Notes under the pieces: generated by a model
What the model saw: only the letters and a program-made list of their open reading frames with translations
Databases searched by the model: none
Told to the model about the DNA's origin: nothing
Part shown: in pieces, positions 43,337 to 54,112 of the stretch
Position numbering within the stretch: position 1 is the stretch's first letter
How the letters are laid out: each line of letters starts with the position of its first letter
Source of the DNA: Lingula anatina
Lineage: Eukaryota; Brachiopoda; Lingulata; Lingulida; Lingulidae
DNA: 64,000 bases
Direction: 5' to 3'
NCBI RefSeq assembly: GCF_001039355.2
Contig: NW_019773537.1
Coordinates: 577,328 to 641,327, forward strand
Translations under genes and position numbers: made by a program

Positions 43337-45206
43337 TTAACTGGGTCTGGAGTAGGCCTATGGCTTTGGTGCCAATAAATATTATGAATAATTTTAAGAA
43401 TTGTTATCGACCGCCACTTGTTTCCTGACATCTACTTCAACATTATTGCTGAAATGCCGTGGCTATAATGCTAATTATGACTTTATGGAAGACATTGGTT
43501 CGAAATTGATTACATTAAGGGCAAGGCCATCATGTAAATTGTATATATACTAGTATATTTCATATGAATAAGTTTCTGTTGTTGTATTAATGTAGACACA
43601 AACGATTCCAATGTCCAAATAATGTTTCTTACATAGGGGTCAAATCCACTGCGCCTTCCACTCGTGACGGTCACCGTGGTTTTGAAAAAGTTTGCGATCT
43701 CTTGGAGCTTCTGCTTAAGTGCCACGCTGTCCACCTTTTGGTACCCGTATTTTACTGTCCCACTGAGAGACTCTGCAAGCAGACATTTGTTATACTGTAA
43801 CAGGTAAAAATTTAGGTTGGGTCTGTGTGGGAGCTATGGAAAAGTCATATTGATGGTGAAAATAAAATAAATACTCTCTTTTTCAAGTTTAACAAGAGCT
43901 GGTCATTGATACACTGTGAAAGATCTAATGTTTTATTATCGTAACGAATCTCGACTATGACCCAGTGCATACCTGTATATGGTTTTTAATTGGAGAGTTT
44001 GCTTGAATAATTGAGCATAGAACATCCCAAACCAGCCATCAGTTCTAAAAGCTTTTGAACATGAAAAGTTGATATTAGGGTGACATCATTGAGGCAATTT
44101 TTCTTGAAAAGAAAAGCATTGAAGAAAGAAAAAAAAACTTCCCGCGTTACTTACTGACGCAACTTGCGTCTTTCTTCAAAGCAACCCATCCTCTTCCTGA
44201 GCCAGTTCTCCTCAAGGTGCTGTGTCGCCAACACCGGCGGTCAGAAGTTCGATAGGTGGCAGCAACACACAAACGGTTAGTTGCGCATGCGTCGGAACAT
44301 TTTCTTTCAGAACCTGATATGAAGCTATCAATGTCGCGTCCTTTGCTGTAGAATGCATTTGCACGCCGGGTCATCCGACATATTCCTAAAAGCAAGAAAC
44401 AGACAAAATTGATGCCAATTGTTGGGGAAAAATCTACTTTGTTTTTAAAAAGAAAGCCTACTGTGCATTTGGTTGATATAATTTAGCCTCTGAGAATTCT
44501 GAAAATGCATGTTGTCGTGTGCGTTTAATACTGGAATCGCGTGTACGGTTATTTGAAATGGCATTTTACTTTCGAAAAATAATATTATTGCAGCGTCTAA
44601 TAAATGCATGTGCTTGTAGGTGTAGACTGTAACATTCTCCTGACGTTGTCTTTTCCTCTCATGAAATTGTCTAGTACACACATAAGATACAGTTATTTAT
44701 TACAATTAAAACAATTAAAACATTTATTTAAAACAATTAAAGGGTTTCCACAGAATATTTTCTCACACAATGGGCCTTTGACCATCAGAAAATAGAATTG
44801 ATTTTCTTGGAAACGTTTCCCTTACTCTTGGAGGTTTGTCAAAAAGTTGAAAAAAAAAATACAATTAAAAAAATGTGGGGTTCGAAATTAAGAGTTTTAA
44901 ACGGGATTATACATCGGCACTTTGTCTAAGGTTTTTGATATACCATGCTTTAATTGGTGTTTAAAGAAATACTGCTGAAATGTCATGGAGAATTATTTAA
45001 AAATTAATTATTTTATTTTTACTTCCTATGCAAAGATCTAACGCACATTCTAACATTGTATTCCTTTAAACTTAATACCAACAATTCTATAAGCATATCT
45101 TCAATTCAACATACCATAAAGCTTATCATATTAAAAAATATACTTTACCATTGACATTAACGGCTGCAAGACCCAATATCAAAATTGTGACGAAGATGGA
45201 TTTCAT
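43023..45206 (-). CDS. Secreted PAN/apple-like plus peptidase M15-like protein B
   Basis: Four exons: 45149-45206, 44155-44385, 43633-43772, 43023-43289; total 696 nt, exactly 231 codons plus TGA. Signal peptide MKSIFVTILILGLAAVNVNG. Residues about 20-97 form a cysteine-rich PAN/apple-like module (six Cys, including CSDACATNRLC and RRCW) on one exon. The M15-like domain follows: LKQKLQEIANFF, VTVTSGRRSG, HRIGQAAD (144-151), VMYHAPGS, STGTHVHIAR with HVH at 193-195, and the same four C-terminal cysteines as gene A. The PAN-like exon is phase 1-1 and 231 nt, so it can be gained or lost without breaking the frame; gene A lacks it. PAN modules bind carbohydrate or protein, so this looks like a targeted, secreted hydrolase. 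Activity untested. Confidence 0.83.
43293..43336. repeat. (ATA)n microsatellite in intron 3 of M15-like gene B
   Basis: About 14 AAT units immediately next to the acceptor of the last exon. Confidence 0.95.
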
Positions 45207-45277
45207 GGCTACGATTTCCTCAGTTTCTCTCAATATCGATGACACGTTAAGAGTAGTCGAGACAGAAAAACATCGTG

Positions 45278-45284
45278 TTTTATA
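45278..45284 (-). promoter_or_regulatory. TATA box of M15-like gene B
   Basis: TATAAAA on the minus strand, 72 nt upstream of the ATG; spacing almost the same as in gene A. Confidence 0.6.
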
Positions 45285-45714
45285 CAAAAATTCGGCTATG
45301 TAGTCCCAAGGCTCAATGTTAAGTTACTTAGTGCAATGTAACCGCACGTGACGAACATACACGTTAATTTTAGTACGATCTTACCCAAATGTGTCATAAT
45401 CGGAGGTAAAGCATATTAACTGTTGTCCAACCGGTTGTCAATGAGATTAATATTCTGTTAAAACAGTGCAATAATCATATATATACAACATATATATAAT
45501 TATTTATATTGACTGGTAAATGTATTAATGCTTTATACTAATGTTAGATTAAGAGGTAAATACACCTCATTAATGCCAGTATTCTCCACATATGCTTCCT
45601 CCGAACAAGGACAATGATCTTTATGGCTGCCCTACGAGATGAAAGGTTTATACATGTACATGTAGGAACGGTTAGCAACACAAGTGAATGTGGCAAGTCA
45701 AAATAGGAAAGTGG

Positions 45715-45882
45715 CAGGGGCGGATTTAGGCCGTCTTCTGGGTCTTCCGGAAGACGGTCAGATTTTAAAGTTTAAATTGACGGGTATCTAATGTTTTCTG
45801 TCGGAAGACGGTCAAAAATGGAGGATGGATTAACAAAGATAATTTAGAAGACTGTCAGAAAATATCTCTGGATCCGCCCCTG
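45715..45882. mobile_element. 168-bp inverted-repeat element (hAT-like MITE)
   Basis: Ends CAGGGGCGGATTTAGG and GGATCCGCCCCTG are inverted repeats. The flanks AGTGG at 45710-45714 and 45883-45887 are direct repeats. Internally GGAAGACGGTCA occurs repeatedly. CAGGGGCGGA ends are known from hAT-type MITEs, although the visible duplication is 5 rather than 8 bp. Non-coding. Confidence 0.8.
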
Positions 45883-45887
45883 AGTGG

Positions 45888-46548
45888 GATATCCTGCCAA
45901 AATAGGTTCGCCTGGTGACTAACAATAATGAAAAGCGAAGTTTAACATCTATTTTAGTGTAAATAGTATAAATCAATTTTGATATAGCCTTAAAGGGGTA
46001 GTTAACAAACGAAGAGTGACATGAGAATGATTTAAATGGTATGTTTGCTTCGTTTGCGGTCGTTCAATCAGTCGGTTCCTCACTAGAACAAATATCATCG
46101 ACACGTAAATTCTACATTACAAGTCGCCGTATCTTTTAGAGCTTTTGAATTTCGAATAATCATTTTAATGTCAATGTATTATTCCCAGAACCCATCAATC
46201 AGGCCATGTTAATTCACTGAAAGTTTATATGTCAGGGGCGCAGCCGGGTATTCTTTCTACGGATATCTCCTACGCTAAGTTCCGTGCCTCGGGCTTCCCC
46301 ATGAAAAAGTAAGATCATTTCTTGATCCAGCCGTTTTGATCAATTAAATATTTATGATCACGTGAATTGTTGCATCTTTTATCATAATCAACTGTTTGCT
46401 GAATTATTTAAGTAGTGTATTTAGAAATTTAGATTATGTTTTATTTTTTAAACATTTGTTAGTTATAAAAAGAACGCCTCTACATGGGTATTTGCTATAT
46501 TCAGGTAAGGTTACTTATAGCCCATGTACATCCAGTCTTAATCTGCTG

Positions 46549-46588
<40 letters not shown>

Positions 46589-46803
46589 CTACATAACAAG
46601 TCTTTTGTTGAAATTTAATGTGAAATAATTAGACACACGAATAAATAGGGTAATCTTCAGACATATTTACCAAATGTGTCTAAATTCTAAGTTGATATGT
46701 GCATTTCTATTTATTTTCATTTCTCTCTCTTTCTCTCTGTAACCTGTGATAGTTTATGTTGTACCCCACATTTTCTCTTCCTTTGTGCTTTGACTCCTTC
46801 CTG

Positions 46804-46858
<55 letters not shown>

Positions 46859-47843
46859 AACACACACAAACACACACACGCTTATAAGTAACTAAAACAA
46901 GGATCGATCGATCAATGGTACTTAAGAGTGAAGTTCACATTCTACATTAAGGTCAGTGGTCATTTAATGCCAGTGTCCCGGGCGTAGGCTGTGGATGGCG
47001 GTTGGGGACAGGGGGCAAACCCTAACTCCAGAAAAAATATATAAAGGATTTTCCACTCTCCCACTTCATCAAAAATATCTTATATCTTTTACTGTGGGTG
47101 TCTAGATGAGTAGGGTCTATCACAGACGGTTCAATGACCCGCCTTCCGTGCACATGTATAAACACGTTTACACATGTTGCTGACCTTCAGCAGCTGACAC
47201 CCGGCCTTTTCAAGCATTTTTCTTAGCCTTTGGTACACATATATACGTCAATGTTTATGGCGTATTTCATGCCAACATATCGCCTCTTTTTGCCTTAAAG
47301 CTTATAGAAGTGCCGTTCTTTGTAGGACTTACACGGTATATTGATGACGCTTATTTGATCAAAAGGCCATCGATTATTTTATACCTCTATTTTTCGAATT
47401 CGTTCGACAATCAATAACTATTCCATTAATAATGAACCCGCATATTTTTTCCAAAACAACGGCACAAAGCACCCAATGTCAAAAAGTTTCTTTCAAACCG
47501 GTCGCCTTCAAATCTGGAACAATTCAAAACCTGAAAAATCGCTAAACTCCTAATCAATACTCCTATTTTAAGCCCTTTTAGCTTCCGTGGTCACAGGGGC
47601 TCAGGAACGGTGTGCGATGATTTGGACCTCTAAGTCATCCCAAATGGAAAAGAGTAAATATGAAATGAACATTTGAATTCATATTAAGCTCGGATGCATG
47701 GCCATACTAGTAGCATATACATGCATAAGTGATTCTGAGTCTATGGTTAGTATAATAAAGATAAACTGCTTGCGTTTAAATGGCCCGAAGTCACAATTTT
47801 TATGTTCCACTTTTTTCGAAAGGTTGTTTATAAATGTATTTAC
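45888..47843. other. Intergenic, no gene supported
   Basis: Contains a TIR-like fragment (caggggcgcagccgg near 46234), (ATA)n at 46551-46588 and (CT)n(CA)n at 46806-46880. No coding exon recognised. Confidence 0.5.
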
Positions 47844-47926
47844 CAATCCAGAACTTTAAACACATCAAATAGATCTCCGATATCGAAATTTCCATCTGAA
47901 ATGTCCCGGAAGACACGGCGGTCCTC
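47844..47926 (-). CDS. Possible orphan exon with EF-hand/dockerin-like wording
   Basis: Acceptor CAATCAG and donor TG|GTAAAT bound an 83-nt open frame reading EDRRVFRDISDGNFDI then GDLFDVFKVLDW. The D-x-S-D-G-N-F-D-I-G-D-L stretch resembles an EF-hand or dockerin calcium loop. No neighbouring exon with matching phase was found, so it may belong to an undetected or decayed gene. Confidence 0.25.
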
Positions 47927-48966
47927 CTGATTGACCAGAGCCGATCCACAACCAAATTATACTTGTGAAATTAAAGTAGAAATGGTGTAAAATATCGCAT
48001 TCGAGAGCTGAGATCGGCTGATAAATGATTCCTGAGTAGTGGAAAGTATCTAGATTTTTCGTGGAAAACCTGATTTTGCCAGAGAACCCCGGATAAGATG
48101 CTTGCACTTTTTTCTCATTCGTTTCTCAGTTTGTATCGACTTACACCGAACTGAAATAGTTTCCATCGGGACTACTTAAGTGCATGTACTTAACTGTTCA
48201 GCATGCATTTGGCAATTTGACTTTGAGTGTCAAAGCAATCTGCAAAGTACGCATGAGGAAACATGAGTGATCAATTCTTTATTTTCGCCATAATTTCACA
48301 ATATGTAATTCACTGGCTTCGTTCAACGTAACATAGGAAAAAACAAGCTTAGCAGCAATTATACAAATATTTATATGTACGCGTAGCATGTATATTGAGC
48401 ATCAGCAAAACTTAAGCTGAGGCAGCGGCGGATTCATAATTTTTCATAGGGGTAGGGGTACGAGGTTAAAGCAATCTAACCTTACTTTGCTAGGTATATG
48501 TTATAGTACACAAGGGCATTTTTCTATAATACAATTAATATGTATATATAACATGTAAATATAATATGGCACGGACAGACGGGGTCACTTCCAATACTAG
48601 TATATTTGTAGGAGCAGGGGAGGGGGGCGGTGGCGGCAATGTGTCACCTTGGCCTGTTTTGGATTTACGAATAAATATTTAACTGTCTCGATTCCTCATT
48701 GTTATTTTCCATACGTCAGACTGGTGAATCCCTTCAGATTTTATGTCCCCATTCAGAAAAGGGTACTGACCAGTCGGGAGGTCAAATATGGCAACTCACG
48801 ACAAAGCATGTCGTCTAATCCGCTAATACACACTGAATAGACATCCCGTGGGGAAGTATCCAAGTGGGTCGGCCATATTTGACCATCAGACTAGTTAGTC
48901 CCCTATTCTGAATGGAGCCTACGTGAAGGGCATTAGCCTTGCGTGTTACGTTAATGTATAAATAAC
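47927..48966. other. Intergenic, no gene supported
   Basis: Contains repeat-like gcggcggattcataa (48427) and a G-rich run near 48615. Nothing coding recognised. Confidence 0.45.
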
Positions 48967-51900
48967 TTAAGGGTTACGCCTGATCTTCATGGTGCCGGCC
49001 TTAAGCATGCACCCGTTGTCGCAGTTGTTTCCAGTTATGGCGGCGAGCTTCATCCCAGTGGCGCCAGTGCTACAGGACACAGGATAAAATCCGGTCAAGT
49101 GCCAGCGGGTGCAACTCTCGAACCACCACCCGCCGCCTGAAATGGAAAGAGATTTGTTTTCAGTCCACATTGTTTTCTTTTTATTTATTTATTTATTGCT
49201 TTCATTTACATTTATTTATTAATTTTGTAAAGTGCATATGTCTTAACTTTCCAAGATGTCGTGTAAACTATTCTGTGATAAAATACCATTGCGTGATTTC
49301 TGTCTATTAAAAAAATTGGAAGAGCAATAATAATATTTCCTTGTTGAAGATACATGTATGACTAAAACGGAGCATTTCATGAAAATCGCAGCCTCGTCTT
49401 ACTTTAAATGGTACGATTCAACGTGTAACATGCTATCAATAAAATTATAACATCTCAAAATGGCAGGAAATCTAATGCAAATACTGGAGAAGTGAAGTTT
49501 CTCACGCCTTAGAAACATAACATTACAACGTGCAAATCATGAAAAAATACAAGAAACATTCCCATCCATGGATCCTACAAAGCATCGTAAGATTTTCCTA
49601 TTTCCTACATGCGCCTATTTGATTTTTATCTTTATTCTCCCTTGATCCCTCCGACACCGCCCCCTTTCCCTTTCGCCCGGTCGATAAAGAACGTACCGTG
49701 ATTTTGAGGACAAGAGTCTACTGGATTATCAGTCGTTCCAAATCTCCATCCTAGGGTTTCCCCCAAACGGTAATTCGTCGAAGTATTGTACGAATCAACA
49801 ATAATGTCGGTAATGGCGTAATTTGCAGCCTCGTTGTTAATGCGGAACAATCTCCATTTGACGAAGTAATAGTTTCCATTACAGGACTTCACGTCAAACT
49901 GCATGGAGTAATTCCCCTGATTGGTCAACGCGTGGAGAGCATCGTTTCCCAGCCAAAACTGGTCATTTGGGTCACCGAAGCCGTCCCTGTACGAGGCCCA
50001 GTTTCGGTGAAAATCAAACGAGTTGTCATATCTCCTAATAACAACGAGCCATCCGTTGTCACAGTATACGACTTTCTTGCCAAATCCTGCGATATCCACG
50101 GTATACAGCCCGTTGACTTCTGATGAATTAAGAAAAAATGTGTCAAACGTGATTTTGAGAGTAAATGCGCCACATACAACCTTATATGGCGATTATGCAG
50201 AATATGAAATAGAATTATTATTAAAAAGTTAATTAATGGTCTCACCAAGAAACGCATTTCATATGTATTTATACAATTATGGCGACAAACCGAGAGCAAC
50301 TTGCAAGGCCATCTTTTCGCTTTGTGTCTAAACCTCAAAACAAAAATTTGAACAATTTCATTTCTGCAAATAAGCGAGTGAAACGGCGAAGAACATAATT
50401 AAAGGGCCCCCACCCCTAAAAAAAATAGATAAATAAAAAGTGCCGGTGTTTTTTAAGTATGTTTGCCGCTGGTTTGTTTAATCTCTTCATAATTATTGTA
50501 TTAGTTATTTCACAAATAAACCCATTAGACCCAAAACAATATAATGAAACGCACTTACCTATGTCATTGCAGTCACGAGGGTCATATAACTGCAATAGAA
50601 TAAAGAAAATGTTTACATATAATTTGTTCCTTTCCCCGAAGACAATAAATCTTAAAATATCTTTATTAAAGACGGAAGTAGTGGAGACCAATCGATGTAA
50701 GACCCATTACAGACGGACTACTCAACTGGACCCGTCAACTTCTAGCTTAGTTCTAATATCCGTTTATTAGATCTTAGCTTCCAGAGACTGGCAAGTAAAA
50801 ACCTAGACGAGACAAAGCAAACTTGTGGAAAACTAGCAGTGAGACCCCCCTCCCTTGGAGCACATTTTCGGACCTCTCAAAGTGGATCGATTGATTTAAT
50901 ATAGTTCTCAATGTATAAGGCATCAAGTTTACATGCAAGTTCCATTAATTTTGATCATTAAAACGCATTCGTAATAATAATAATAATAATAATAATAATG
51001 ATGATAATAATGATGATGATGATGATGTTGATGATAGACCCCACCCTTTCCGTACGGTCAAATCCGGAATGAATAAATAGAATAGGATCGATTTTAATTA
51101 TAAACTAACATATGCTATCCGTCGACGTTGATCAACAGATGTGAATTCAATGGCTTGCCACCAATAATAAATTTTAATAAAAACAACCCGCAGGAAAAAA
51201 AATACCAATTGCACTACTGAACAATCATTCACGTATTAACAAAGAATGCATCGAGCAGCAAAATGGCCTTGACAATCACCCATAAGCTTCCTACAGGGCC
51301 CCACCAGAATAGGATGTCCTACAGGAAATTGGCCAACATCCTATAGTGTCTTATAGGACNCATCCAGTGGTGTCCTAAATAGAAACCCTATAGGACGTCT
51401 GAATCTAGAATCCCTCAAGGATTCCTGTAGAACTCCCATCGGAAATGTTCATAAAGGTAAAGAAACCCATGTTTTATTGGTGGTTGTTGTTTGGGAGTCT
51501 TTCCGTCAGTTTGAGCCACTGTATTTTTTATCATTCATTGATTTTATCAGCCGTTCAAATCTCACGAGTGTCGTCCTAAAAAATATAATAAAATGAATTA
51601 ATAGAGCTTGATATTTTTGGTGCATGTTTTGTTGTATGTCCATGCACATAGTCACACGCGTTAAAATATAATCGATTGCCCTGATAAAAGGTTAATGTCA
51701 CATATAAGGGGGCATCGATTGATCTTTTTGGATAAAAAGGTAATTGGGATGGATTTTATGCTCCAAAGCGGGTCTGCATTAAAGGATTGGCAGATATTTT
51801 TACACTCATGGTACAGCTGTATACATACCTTAACAGGGGATATACATGTATAACGGCACATACACACGTCATTAAAATAACGATGGTGATTTTCACATTA

Positions 51901-54041
51901 ATTTTTGGGATCAACGTGTTTTAAGTTTATACTTTTTTCATCGAACAATCCCCTTATAATTTCTTGGTCATGTAACAAAACAGTTACTACTATTGATATT
52001 TCAGGCCTTATAAACGGATTAGGCGTTTACTAACACTACCCGCCGATCTTTCATAACTAACACCCACATTAACCACAAAACCAACGAATTAACCAACACA
52101 CTGTAGAATTATTTAGCACCAAGAAAGCTATACCTAGAACTAACATTTTCCACTCTGGTATTTCTAGTTAATTTGTGGGTTATTTGGTTAATATGGATGT
52201 TAGTGCTAAATATATGCAGGTAGTGTTAGTAAACACCTAATCCGATTATAAGGCCTGTATTTGGATTTGCTCACTAATAGAATCGACCAATTAAACCCTA
52301 GTCTCTGTTTGAACCTAGTTACCAGGTGACCTTCCCCCTACCGCAAGTCAATATATGTACATAATTGTACTCATTTATACTAACACTATAGAACGTGGAG
52401 TTTTCCATCACTTGAAGATGCAAGTTGATGCTGCTTGACGTGGACCGGAAATTAAGATCGCAGTTATCTGTAAAAAGATCAAAATAACATCCTGTTGAAT
52501 GAAGTCAGTACTTTTAAAGGCGTACATTGCGCGTTTGGTATTTTTATATCAATGAAATTTACATAATAATACTACTACTACTACTACTGATAATAATAAT
52601 AATAATAGTCTTCCTGGAAATTTACCAAACTATAAACAGTTAATATATTTACCATCAGTTGGTTTTTGGGTTCATTTATTATTACGGTTCAATATGGTTT
52701 GCTGACTAGGATTCTACATGGTAATCCATGTATTTGTTCGCTCTCACTTGATAGCAAGGTAATATGTCTAAACATTCGAGAAGGGATTTCAAAATTAAAA
52801 TTTTGAGTTAGATTTAATGTGTACTCTATACTTGAATGACACATGGGCTTAGTGTGAAATCTTAAGTTAGAAATTACAAAAGAATAGGGTTTCCCTATCC
52901 CATGTGTAATAATAGAACAACAGGCAAGTCCTTGAAGAACATGCATTATATCTATGTACCAGTACAGAAATAAATTGAATTGAATTGAATTATATTTAAA
53001 ACGACAATATCAATTTACAAACTGTAAAAGAAGCAGATAATAAGTACGTCAGAAGACGATATTCATGCTTGCAGACGTGAAAAATACCAAATTGTTAATA
53101 TAGATTGCCCGTTATGGATCATATAATATTAATTATTGCTATTTTGAATGATTGACATTACCTTTTCCGAACATATTACCAGTACTATCTGTGCATTAGT
53201 ATGATTTCCTAATGTTAAAATATCAAAACCAAAATGCAAACTGGAATGCTGTAAAAACTTGCATATCATACTAACGTTTTACCAGATTTGTGTTATTATT
53301 ATTATTATTTTTTTTATTATTATTTTTTTTTTTTTGCTTTGCTCTTGAAATAAAGTAATAGGATTATGCACGCAGAGTATCATCAAGGTTTAAATAATTT
53401 CAAAATACAATTAAAAATAGTTTGAAAGTCCTAATTCTCCAATATTTTGCACCTTAAATTCCTGCATTGAAAAAAAAATGAAAAGAATTATTTTATGTTA
53501 TAAATAGAAGTAGGTGCAAAATCTTTTTTGAAAAAAATTAGATTAAAAAGTTAAAAAGCTGATTATTCAAAACTGTTTCGTACTTTGGTGCTACCACAAT
53601 CTATGTTTATAGGACGTGAGTTCTGGAGGTTAAAAAACTTACACTCTTGAAATCCAATGCATCTGGACATACTGTATGAATATACATTTATGATGGATGA
53701 CATAATTTTTCCATCATCTCATTTTTTTTTCTTTTTTCTTGCTTTATGAAAGTCAGATGCGGGCATTAAAAGAACAGTAAGAATAGGCATAATGCTTTAC
53801 CTGACGTATTGCTGGCGTAGAAATTACAAGAAAGGCATCCCGGGGTGGTTTTACAGAGCGTAACACACTCCAACGGACTCCGTGCTGGGACCGTCTTCAT
53901 TACGGAATGTGGGAGGTAAGCGTTCGCCGTGGTATTGAAGATCTGTTCGGTTATCTGTGCGTCTATCCATGGCGTCCTGAAGATTGTCGGTGCTAATATC
54001 AAGAGGAAAACGAAGCGAAGATTCAAGCTGCTCCGGACCAT
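48967..54041 (-). CDS. Secreted PAN plus fibrinogen-related domain protein A
   Basis: Five exons: 53801-54041, 52385-52467, 50559-50589, 49697-50119, 48967-49136; total 948 nt, exactly 315 codons plus TAA. Signal peptide MVRSSLNLRFVFLLILAP. Residues about 45-100 are PAN/apple-like (SPLECVTLCKTTPGCLSCNFY, then NCDLNFRS). A 31-nt micro-exon codes LYDPRDCNDIG, the start of the fibrinogen-related domain. The domain continues EVNGLYTVDIAGFG, VYCDNGWLVVIRRYDNSFDF, YRDGFGDPNDQFWLGNDALH and ends with GGGWWFESCTRWHLTGFY. The usual NCA and calcium-site segment is shortened to FGTTDNPVDSCPQNH, so calcium binding may be lost. Such proteins often act as secreted lectins binding microbes or mucus. Tandem paralogue of the gene ending at 57464. 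Confidence 0.92.
50964..51029. repeat. (AAT)n(GAT)n microsatellite in FReD A intron
   Basis: AAT units grade into GAT units, in the intron between the 31-nt exon and exon 2. Confidence 0.93.
51290..51435. repeat. Repeat-like segment around single N at 51360
   Basis: Several variants of TCCTATAG / CTATAGGAC and CTACAGGA in both orientations around the N. Looks like a small transposon-derived segment with an assembly join inside. Confidence 0.4.
52002..52257. mobile_element. 256-bp fold-back MITE in FReD A intron
   Basis: The first 39 bases and the last 39 bases are reverse complements with only a few mismatches (ends CAGGCCTTATAA and TTATAAGGCCTG). Weaker complementarity continues inward, so most of the element folds back. 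TATTT flanks both sides (51997-52001 and 52258-52262) as a 5-bp target duplication. Non-coding, about 130 bp upstream in plus coordinates of exon 2. Confidence 0.88.
52561..52611. repeat. Short (TAC)n(TAA)n microsatellites
   Basis: Runs of ACT/TAC then AAT units in intron 1 of FReD gene A; an (ATT)n/T-rich run follows at 53290-53336. Confidence 0.85.
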
Positions 54042-54090
54042 TTTCTTAACCAGCTTAGCGTATTGACTATGAGTTCCGCTTCCCTCTTCT

Positions 54091-54112
54091 ATGACCTCCC
54101 TTTAAAGTGACA
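54091..54112 (-). promoter_or_regulatory. Conserved promoter element of FReD gene A
   Basis: Minus-strand CACTTTAAAGGGAGGT, with TTTAAA 60 nt upstream of the ATG. The same word at the same distance precedes FReD gene B, so it is the likely core promoter. Confidence 0.55.
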
